From Zea mays (lineage: Eukaryota; Streptophyta; Magnoliopsida; Poales; Poaceae), in the NCBI RefSeq assembly GCF_902167145.1, contig NC_050098.1, positions 113,188,207-113,252,206 of the forward strand: a stretch of 64,000 nucleotides of DNA, read 5' to 3'. Shown here piece by piece: positions 55,658 to 64,000 of the stretch (the stretch's first letter is position 1; each line of letters begins with the position of its first letter). A model generated the notes under the pieces. It was given only the letters and a program-made list of their open reading frames with translations. It was not told where the DNA came from and did no database searches. Position numbers and translations under genes: made by a program.

Positions 55658-56435
55658 TCGTGTCCCCGTTCTAGCCCTCGCCGACGACCCCAGGCCCTCG
55701 CCAACGAGTTCGTCGGACCTTCTTCACCTGTTCCTGCCCTCGTCGGTGACCCCAGGCCCCCGATGGCCGCGTCTGCCACGTCTCCGGCGACTTCACCGCC
55801 GCGGAGGGAGCAGCGCCGGTCACCGAGCCGTAAACCCCTGCGTGCCCCATCGCAACCGCCCGTCCCTGGTCCAACGGCTCAGATCTGCGGATATCGGTCC
55901 GCGTCCTCACGCTTTGCCCCTGGGCCCCGCCTGTCAGTGTCTGCGCCCCCTGGCGCTGGGCTCGGCTGGTCAGCATGCCTCCCTCCCTAGTTGCTCACAC
56001 CCCTAGCCCACTTGTCAGCCCTCGCCCGCGCACGCTCGCGCTCAGATCTAATCCTGGTCGTTGATTCGTGATCGTGCGGTCGAGATCAGACGATACCCGT
56101 TCGCCTGGAAAACTTGTTAAAAAAGCCTGGCTTTCTGGATATCAACCCGATGTCCCAGCGTTTTGCGCACAGACCCCTGTGTTTTTGCAGAAAAGCTCCT
56201 GACCTTTTATTTTATCACAAAATTGACCTAATTTTGTATTTTGAATTCCAAAACTTGTTTATTTCATATCTTTTGCATATGAACTCCAAATTGAGTGATT
56301 CAAATTGCAAAATGTTCATAAGATTATTCTCCACCTGTTTAAATTAGAATCTTTCACTATCTGCATGTATTAATTTTATGTCTAGACTATAGGTTAGTTT
56401 AAGTGGTGGTTTATTTATTAAAAAGAAAACCCTAA

Positions 56436-56797
56436 CAGAGCGTTTGGATCCCTTAATTTCAGAGGAATTGGAATTCACTCAATAAATTAACTTATTTAGT
56501 TAGGAATTTTACATTCCACCACTTTCCAAAGTTCAGATATAAGCTTTTCTCAAATTCACGGGGTGGAGGATGGGAAATGATTTTATGCATTAGTATAATT
56601 TGTTTCTACTCTATAACTTACATTACACTCTTTGTCTCACTCCTCTATAGTAAAAATGTAGCACATAAATATCTCTGACATCTTGCTAATAATAGTATAC
56701 ACATATATTTTGCATAAAACCGAATTAACTTTAATTGATATATGCCTAAATTATTATTATTAGAATGGAATTCAATTCCAATGATACAAACGAGGCG
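56436..56797. mobile_element. Tourist/PIF-Harbinger-type MITE
   Basis: 362 bp flanked by TAA (56433-56435 and 56798-56800). The ends CAGAGCGTTTGGATCC and, reversed, CGCCTCGTTTGTATCA form imperfect terminal repeats followed by AATTGGAATTC-like inverted sequence. It is AT-rich with no coding capacity. The TAA duplication and GTTTGGAT-like ends fit the PIF-Harbinger group. Confidence 0.65.
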
Positions 56798-57094
56798 TAA
56801 TGGTAATTAGGAAATCAACCTTGCGAAAGTAATATCATGTGAAGTATGAACCCATCCCTTGTATATTTTTTGTGACTCATTAAGATAAATGAAGTTAAGG
56901 TATGTAGTCTATTGAGATAAGCAGTACTTACAGAACCACAAACTTCTAGGTGTGATTGCCCACCCTAGAACCTAGATTTCCCCTCTTGTGTTTCTACTGT
57001 TCTTTCGAGCTTGTGTTCACTTGATTGTACATGTTTGGTGTACTTTTCCTATGTCATTATCCAAATGTGTTGAATGCATGATCACTTTGCGTAG

Positions 57095-58191
57095 ACAACG
57101 AGCAGCCCGTGGTTCCTGAGTGTGTTGCCGAAGACTTCCCTAAGCAGCAACCTGGTGAAGGCAAGTGTCCTCTGACCCATTATGTCCTACTTACTTTATA
57201 ATTCACGGTTCCACATTACTTAACTGAAACCTATGGATTGACTAGTTTATATTTACCTTGTCCTTGCTTACCTTTTGGGTTATTATGGTTAGCTTCATGC
57301 TATTGCTTTACTTTAATCAACGAACATGATGAGATTATTTATGATACGATGTTGTTATTATGATTATGATGATGTTCTTGTGGCACTTTAGGGGACTCAG
57401 GTTGTTTTCCTGAGTACCTCTCCGTAATGACCTGTTCATTGAGTGACCACCCAGGATAACAGTACAAGCATGAGGGTGGAATGGGACACCCATAGCTGAT
57501 TAGTTAGATGAACTTAGGGGTGTGGTTGACTTTGCCGGAGGGCCGTCAATGGGGGCCGAGGCATAGTGCTTGCTCTGCTAAGGGTGGGTGCCAAGGTTCA
57601 TTCGATTTGGTTTTGTTAGTCACCCACCTTAGGGAGTAATATGTTTGTACGATCGGCGAAACCTAACGAGTAGCTATGCAGCAGTGGAGTCCTTGTAAAG
57701 GCTACGTAGTGTATCCCTAGGCATTCACCTCGACAGTAAAAATTGGGTCTGTACAACCCAGGCTGGAAAGGGATCACGACTCATGGGTAAATTGTGCAAC
57801 CTCTGCAAAGTGTTAGGAACCGGTATATCAGACATGCTCACAGTTAAGAGCAGCCTTGGGATCCTCTTTGATTAGAGTAACTTAGGATACTTTTATGATA
57901 ATGGTTAATGGTAATGATTATAACTTTTTGGTAATAACTGCGTTATTACTAAAACTTGGCTTACTACTAGTAATAAATATCTGACCAACTAAAAGCATCT
58001 GCTTTAACCTTAACTCCACATACAGCTAGTCCACTTTAGCCAAACAGGACATTTACTGAATACATTGATGTGTACTCACCCATGCTTAAAACCCCCCAAC
58101 CCCCAGGTTGCCCCATTGCAATCAATGCTCAGGAGGAGATGTAGGCAACATGGAGGACTTTGAAGAGTTTCGGGACAATGATGAGTTCTAG
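57095..58191 (+). pseudogene. Diverged exon A/B pair in the Tekay-related LTR
   Basis: Exon A 57095-57160 follows the acceptor GCGTAG and ends at a GC donor GCAAGT. Exon B 58107-58191 follows the acceptor ACCCCCAG and ends with a stop after DNDEF. The intron (946 nt) has the same phase as in 28744-29878, giving the same Cys pattern. Over the whole of exon B there is no frame-breaking indel relative to the other copy. Whether it is expressed is unknown. Confidence 0.45.
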
Positions 58192-58459
58192 TCATGTTAG
58201 TGGCAAACCCCTAGTCAGCTGCCTATGAAGGCCTTATCTCTATGTTTTGTATTTCACACTTTGATTACGTTTATGACTATGTTCAGTTAATGACTCTGTG
58301 GATGTCTTGGACATCTTGATGTAATGAAGTATTGTTTCCTCTATTTATTTTGAGCAATGTGTGATGATGTCCAACTATGTAATCGCTGTGTATGTGAGTT
58401 TCTGATCCTGGCACGTACATGGTTCGCATTCGGATTGCCTTCCAAAATCGGGTGTGACA

Positions 58460-59370
58460 TCTATGAAAAGAGACATTTCGTTGGACTGGTTAAATCCTTC
58501 TAAATCAGATACACCATCAATCATATAGCTTCTTGTTTTCCAGGAAAAACTACATGCTTTGGTTTGTCAGTGCTTTTTTCTTCTCATTGTTAGTAAGGAT
58601 CCATGAGTCATCTTTGTAACCTACCATACTTAGCTCAAGAATTCTAACCCCATAATTGTCCACCGTGACATGTTTGTCTTCAACCCATTAACGTCGGAAA
58701 ACCAAGATCTAAAATGTACCATTGTCTAGTTCCCATATGTCCTGAATAAAGCCAAAATATGTAATAATCTCACCACTTTCATCGCCTATGTCCTTACATT
58801 GAACACCATTGTTTTGTGATAAGCTCTTTTTGTCCTTGGACTTGGTACAAAATGTGAATACACTAATGTCATTGGTTTGCCATGTCGTGGCTTGTCATGA
58901 TGGTCCAGATGCCAACCCCTTGATGGTTCATTCTTATATTGTTTCTCCATGTGGAATGTCCTTCACCATTAGCCATGTGTTGAACCGCTGCTTGTGTTGC
59001 TTCATTACCCAAACGTCCGTATGCCAAGGATTTTTCTTGCGAATCTTGTTAATGTGTTGTTGGATAAATGGCTCCATTATCGCTAGCTGATGTAGGATGT
59101 TGTGATGTGCCTCAAGCACTGTATTGTAATCTAGTGGAATGAAAGATTTTTGTACCATTCTCCCGCTTCCACACAATCTACCCTCTTGCCGTGATGGAGG
59201 CCAATCTATTGCAACCTGGTCTTTTAGGATACTATTAAAGAATGGACCCTAGGACTCAATGGCCTCTTTAGTATAGTACCCCTCTATCATGGAAGCCTCA
59301 GGATGAGCATGGGTTGATACATAACCATTCAATATTGACGTAAAACACTCATACATCCACATTACATGCA
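58460..59370 (-). pseudogene. CACTA (En/Spm-type) TNP2 transposase fragment
   Basis: Minus strand. Segments recognisable from the TNP2 C-terminal half: NGYVSTHAHPEASMIEGYY near 59310, FIPLDYNTVLEAHHNILHQL near 59150, a segment with HINKIRKKNPWHTDVWVM and HKQRFNTWL, then a segment with a YFGFIQDIWELD-like motif near 58730. Frameshifts and stops are scattered through it. It ends at the LTR remnant (58459). No CACTA terminal repeat was found, so only an internal piece remains. Confidence 0.75.
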
Positions 59371-60208
59371 AGTACTGATGAGGACATCACTCCCATACAA
59401 ACAATGCATGGATCGACAACATGAGCACATGCATGACAACTAAATTTGTAGGTCCGTTCTTGCCTAGTCTTTTGTGTTTTATAGCTTACGCTTGGTGCCA
59501 TGGATGTTTTGATGATTATAAACCTTGGAGAGGACCAGTAAGGACTTGGGAAAGGCCAATATGTCAAGGAGGAGAAGAATGGACGTTCACAACAAGAGAA
59601 AGCCAAGTCTAACTCAACTTCGTCTCTACCTTGGAGTCTAGGACCCATATGCACTAAAACAGACGCCCAGGAAGTATCCAAACTCAGATTAGGTTGGGCT
59701 TTATATGGATGGAAAGCTAAGAAGATAAGCTTTCCATCCCAACTAGAACCACTTTAAAATTCATCTGGAGTCAACGGTAATCATCGAAACAAGTCAGCAT
59801 TCATATTCAGTTTTGGTGCTGTGACACCGTCTGTTGGGCTGTTGGGCCGTGTATCGTGTTGGAGCCCATTAGGGGTGTGACCAGGGGTCACACACAACCC
59901 TAACCTCTTATTTTGTCAGCAGCCGCCACCACATTAGGGTTTGAGTTTTTCTTAGATCATACCTATCATTGAACAGTGTCATCGTTCATCAGTTTGTGAG
60001 ACCCCACCTCGTGATCAATGTAGTTTTGATTGCGTTCTTCCAGTTCTTGCTTGTGTTCTTGATTGCGCTTGTAGGGATAAGCCTTCGTGGCGAGGTCACT
60101 CGTGTGTAATGGGGAATAACCAATAGAGCAGTGGCATAGTGATTGCGAGGATCCATTCACTCGGAGCCTTGGATCATCAACATCGAGATCTCCACCCAAT
60201 CAGGCCTT
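59371..60208. other. Unclassified repeat-like sequence, partly LTR-like
   Basis: No gene supported. The part from about 59850 to 60200 reads like a grass LTR or leader (AACCCTAACC, GTGATCAATGTAG, a TTGGATCATCAAC segment), but I cannot assign a family or its ends. It is cut at 60208 by the inverted LTR scrap. Confidence 0.4.
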
Positions 60209-60533
60209 TGTCACACCCAGTTTTGGAAGGCAAACTGAATGTGAACCATGTACGTGAAAGGATCATAAATTCACATACACAGCGATTACATAATTGGACA
60301 TCATCGCACATTGCTCAAAATAATAGCGGAAATAAGTACTTTATTTCATCACGATGTCCGAAACATCCACAAAGTCATTAAATTAAATTATCATCAAAGT
60401 GCTAAACAAGACACAGTACGATAAGGCCTTCATAGACAGTTTACTAGGGGTTTGCCACTAATCTCTTCTACAACTCGTCGAAGTCCTGAAAATCCTGAGA
60501 GTCCTCCATGTTGCCTTCATCTTCTCCTGAGCA
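60209..60533 (-). repeat. Inverted fragment of a Tekay-related LTR 3' end
   Basis: Begins TGTCACACCC, the reverse complement of the LTR end, and is homologous to 58130-58459 in reverse. It stops inside exon B (near 60533), whose visible part keeps an open frame of about 21 codons ending ...DFDEL and a stop at 60470-60468. Confidence 0.8.
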
Positions 60534-61080
60534 CTGTGACAACCGTGTTTGTGTCACGGCTACCACCGTGTACCAGAGGGAACGAGGCCCACGACGTTTC
60601 GGCTAGAAGCTCGATAGTGGAGACAGAGGGGAGCGTCCAAGAGGAGCCGAAAGCGGAGCACCACTTGCACGTGGAGAAGGCTCGCGGCTCTCTACGAGTT
60701 ACTCGACCGAGGTGCTTGGCCCTCGCGTGGGCTACCCTTTGCGTAGGGGCACCAACGAGGATTAGCCTGAACCTTGCGTGGTTCTAGAAAACTCATTAAA
60801 AATACCAGCGTCATTAACGAGAGTTTGCATCTCTACCTTGCTCTTTTCCTTCCACATTTATATTAAGTATTTAAGTTTCAATCTCGCCTTTCTAGTTATA
60901 TTATTTAGGATTGAAACTTAGGCTTTGCGGTAGAGATAGCAACACTTAGACAAAACCTAGTTTGCACATTCTATATTGTTTAATTGCATAGGTTTTGCTT
61001 TAGAGATTTAATTGTGGCCTAGTTTAGAGATAGTATTTAGTAGTCCTAATTCACCCCCTCTTAGGCGTCACCATATCCTA
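60534..61080 (+). repeat. LTR end of a copia-type element, start unclear
   Basis: Leads without a break into a primer-like site, AAGTGGTACCAGAGGTG, at 61081-61097 (Met-tRNA type with two changes), after TCACCATATCCTAC. The left end may have been lost when the inverted fragment came in. No long frame is supported. Confidence 0.6.
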
Positions 61081-61163
61081 CAAGTGGTACCAGAGGTGAT
61101 TTGGCTCATTAGAAATGTTTTAGCTTCACCGTTAAAAGAGCTGACGCTTTTTAGAGGAAGGGG

Positions 61164-63224
61164 ATGGATACCCATAGGCCACCAGACTTTGACGACACTA
61201 ACTTCCCATATTATATTGCTAGAATGTCTTGTTACCTAGATGCCATTGATTTAGGTGTTTGGAGAGTCACTCGTGACGGGATGAAACCACCTAAAAATTT
61301 CGAGAAGCTCACCACGAGTGAAGAAAAGGAAGTTCATTTGAATGCTAGAGCTAAAAATTGCTTGTATGAATCTCTTAGCATGGAAATTTTCAATCAAGTT
61401 TTTACATTAAAAACTGCTAATGAGATTTGGCTAAAATTGCATGAGCTCTATGACGGCACATCTAATGTCCTTGAGCAAAAACATTGCCTAGTTTTAAATG
61501 AGTACAATTCTTTTGCCATGAAAGAAAATGAGCTTGTTAGAGAAATGTATTCTTGTTTAAATCTAATCATTAATGAGCTCAATTCTATTGGCATTAATAA
61601 GCTAGATGATGCAGACATTGTGAGGAAGATCATCTCCCTTCTACCACAACAAAGATATGGGAGCATCATCACTATTCTTCACAACATGGAGGACTTGAGT
61701 ACAATGACCCCGACCATTATGATTGGAAAATTGCGGCATTTGAGATGTCGCGAAAAATGGGTCAACAAGTGGAGCCAACTTCTTCAAGACCATATACTTT
61801 TGCATGTGATGAAAAGAGGAAAGGAAAGAAGAAGGCTCCACTCCAAGCTCCTGAAGTGAAGAAGTGGAAGAAGAAGAAAGTGATGATGATGATTAACCAT
61901 CAGCATCATCCTCCGAGGACGAAGAAACAATTCAATGCATTAGAAAGGTAATGGGCATAATCCACAAGATTAATCTAATGGGTGTGCCCCTACAGGTCAA
62001 GGACCTTCTCTTTATCATTGATAGGAAAAAGCAAAGAAAGAGAGGATGCTTCGCATGCGAGGAGAAGGGCCACTTCAGGGACAACTGTCCAAATATGGCC
62101 AAACCCATAAAGGGGAGGAGCAAAGGCAAGGCGCTTACAAGTGTCAAAACTTGGAATGACATCAAGTAAAGATGAACCTCCAAGGACATGCAGCCACCGA
62201 TCCTCATCACGGTCATCACACAAGTGTCTTATGGCAAGAGATAAAATGAGTATGCCATCCTCTAGTGATGATGATGAAGGTGAGGGAAAACCTCCTTAGA
62301 TGAGCTTACGAAAGCCGTTAATTTTTTTGAGAATGTATGCACTAAACAAAATGCTCAACTTAAAACATTGAAAAATAAGTTGATTAGCTCTCAAAATAAT
62401 TATAAATATTTGCTAGAAAATTTTGAAACATTTGCAAATTCAAATTGTGGGCTATCCACTAAAATTAAGCAATTATAGTCTAATGCTCCATCCTCAGCTA
62501 CCGATGATGGCCTTATTAAAAAGAATGAAAAACTTAAGGCTAAGTTAGCTAGCTCTCAAGAAGCCATTGAAAACTTGCTAGGGAAAATGGAAATTCTTAG
62601 CATACATAATAATGAGCTAACTACAAAGCTAGAAAACATTGGTACACCCCAGGAGTATCTTTGGTTGAAATGCCTAAAATTATTAAGAAAGATGTTTCTA
62701 CTTCTTGCTTTGATTTGATTGATGCTTCTAATCCCTGCAATCAAGTTCTTGTTAAGAATATTGTTATATAAACATGTTTGGATGAGATTGCAATGGAGAA
62801 TGAGCAATTAAAGCAAGCGGTGGCTTGCCTTGGCAAGGCTTTGTATGACAAGAAAGGTAAAGCCAAACAAATCCAACCTCCTTAGGATAACACCACTGTA
62901 GGAGTGAGCAAGCCTGTCGAGGGAGAAACTATGATTTGTAGGCTATGCCACAAGGAAGGCCACAAGTCTTACCAATGCAAGGCGAAGACCGGGGATAAGC
63001 AAAAGCAAAATCCAACAATCAAAATCTCCAACACCTACATCAACAAGATGGATAAAAAGGCTGCTACACCATTATCAAGAAGAAAAAGAATGGAAAGGTG
63101 ATAGCAATCAAGGCCAACAAGCAAGCCAACAAAGGAATAGGGGCCAGACGCATCTGGGTGCCAAAGGAAATTTTTTCAACCATGAAAAGCACCAAGAATG
63201 TTTGGATCCCAAGAGGGAAGTGAG
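61164..63224 (+). pseudogene. Gag of a gag-only copia-type element, two zinc knuckles, broken
   Basis: ATG at 61164 (MDTHRPPDFDD). The UBN2-type gag domain (YYIARMSCYLDAID, CLYESLSMEIFNQV, NEIWLKLHELYDG) spans about residues 10-180. A first zinc knuckle CFACEEKGHFRDNC is near 62050, then a coiled-coil region to about 62850, and a second knuckle CRLCHKEGHKSYQC near 62938. The C-terminus has the same type of WVPK/WIPR motif as the Opie/Ji-type gag and stops at 63222. A one-base loss near 61730, frame changes near 61900 and several stops (62168, 62297 and others) break it. No protease or integrase follows. Confidence 0.8.
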
Positions 63225-64000
63225 AAGTCCGAAGGACTTCGGGGAATTTGAAGACTTGGCAAATTGGGATGTATATCATGGGATGCATCATATTGGATCA
63301 AGTCTATTGCCAAGTGGGTTAGTAACTACTTTGGACCCAAATTCCCCACCCATGACTAAGGTAACTAGATTTATTGCATTTCTTTGTTTTTAGATATGAG
63401 TATCTATTTTCTTATATCTAGTTTTTACCTTACATGCCTAGTTTTTTCATGTGGTATTTACTTTTGATTATAATTGCATGCATACTAGGTCAATCATATG
63501 GTAGGAATGCTTGTTTTCAATTCATATTCTTGAGAAAACCTACATGTCTTAAAATGTTTAGTTAAGCATGGCACATATCTTATTTAACATTCCTAAGTAA
63601 ATAACACTAATGCTTCAAAGTTTATATCCTACTAGTGGTATTCTCCAAATGGTGTCATTTTGACTTATATGTGCCAATGCTCGGATTATAGATAATTTGC
63701 CCCTCTTGATCTAAAAATCAAAGTGCAAGTCTCCTATGAGTATTCAAAACTTGTATGCACACTTCCAGGTGGAGGTTACTCTATAATCTAAGTCTTTGAG
63801 ACTAATACTTGTTTTCAAGTGTATTATGTATAGTAGTCTCATTGAAGGAAAATGGAGTCCCCGGATAAAGACAATAAGCTTCCACTGCAAATCTACAAGA
63901 ATTTTCAATTGATTCTAGAAGTGGTTTCATTCCACAATTGGGGAGTATATCTCCGTCTATGACAAAGGGGGAGAATATTCTTTCAAAGGGGGAGAACACT
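63225..64000 (+). other. Non-coding 3' region of the copia-type element
   Basis: No pol motif in any frame. AT-rich. The last 40 bases contain two polypurine-tract-like sequences (CAAAGGGGGAGAA at about 63964 and 63986), similar to the tracts in the Opie/Ji-type element. The 3' LTR would be beyond the right edge. Confidence 0.6.

Larger units (their letters stand above)
55657..58459 (+). repeat. Tekay-related LTR remnant (left end missing)
   Basis: The right half, about 56900-58459, is clearly homologous to the Tekay-type LTR (e.g. TGCTCTACTT-like and CCTCTCCGTAATGACCTGTT segments) and ends GGGTGTGACA. The left part is C-rich and then AT-rich, and is not alignable by eye to the full-length LTR, so this is a related but distinct family. 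It carries a MITE and a diverged exon A/B pair. No internal region or primer site follows, so it is a solo or truncated LTR. The left junction falls within the LTR of copy C. Confidence 0.75.

Noticed and set aside
55655..55990. Pro/Ser/Arg-rich frame that might be a captured host exon
   Set aside because: Lies in the C-rich part of a Tekay-related LTR and resembles its composition; no intron or domain evidence.

Overview
This window is a nested block of transposable elements from a large grass genome, almost certainly maize (Zea mays) or a very close relative. The evidence is the mixture of element types: Opie/Ji-type copia, a Tekay/Prem1-type chromovirus with 3.4-kb LTRs, a 13.1-kb Huck-type Tat gypsy element, and four copies of a gag-only Ty3 family whose size and layout match zeon/cinful. 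Family names come from memory of size, LTR termini and domain order; no search was run. I found no ordinary host gene, rRNA, tRNA or CRISPR array.

Layout, left to right. 1-5958 is the 3' part of zeon-like copy A (+), inserted in the gag of copy B (-, 5959-7447, runs off the left edge). B is inserted in copy C (-), the oldest host, whose pieces are 7448-8222, 30135-31415, 38778-40096 and 53207-55657. C was also hit by the Tekay-type element (8223-30134, TSD GCAGA), by zeon-like copy D (-, 31416-38777, TSD CAAAG) and by the Huck-type element (+, 40097-53206). The Tekay-type 5' LTR was in turn hit by a young Opie/Ji-type element (-, 10220-19520, TSD GGCTC). To the right lie a remnant of a Tekay-related LTR carrying a MITE (55657-58459), a decayed CACTA TNP2 transposase piece (58460-59370), an unclassified LTR-like piece, an inverted scrap of Tekay-type LTR end (60209-60533), and a gag-only copia-type element running off the right edge (60534-64000).

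How the parts work. Only the Opie/Ji-type element looks intact: both reading frames are open and the LTRs differ by two substitutions plus two indels by eye. Its gag and pol are in different frames with a stop in each between them. An 82-nt GT...AG segment would join them in phase, which suggests splicing rather than frameshifting. The Tekay-type element has a leader ORF of unknown function upstream of gag; both that ORF and gag start directly after splice-acceptor-like sequence, and its LTR carries a two-exon coding-like segment with a GC-AG intron whose phase is kept in a diverged relative. The zeon-like copies lack pol. They carry on the opposite strand a spliced gene with a PF04195-like domain, its own TATA box and conserved introns. 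These three observations are the ones most worth testing.
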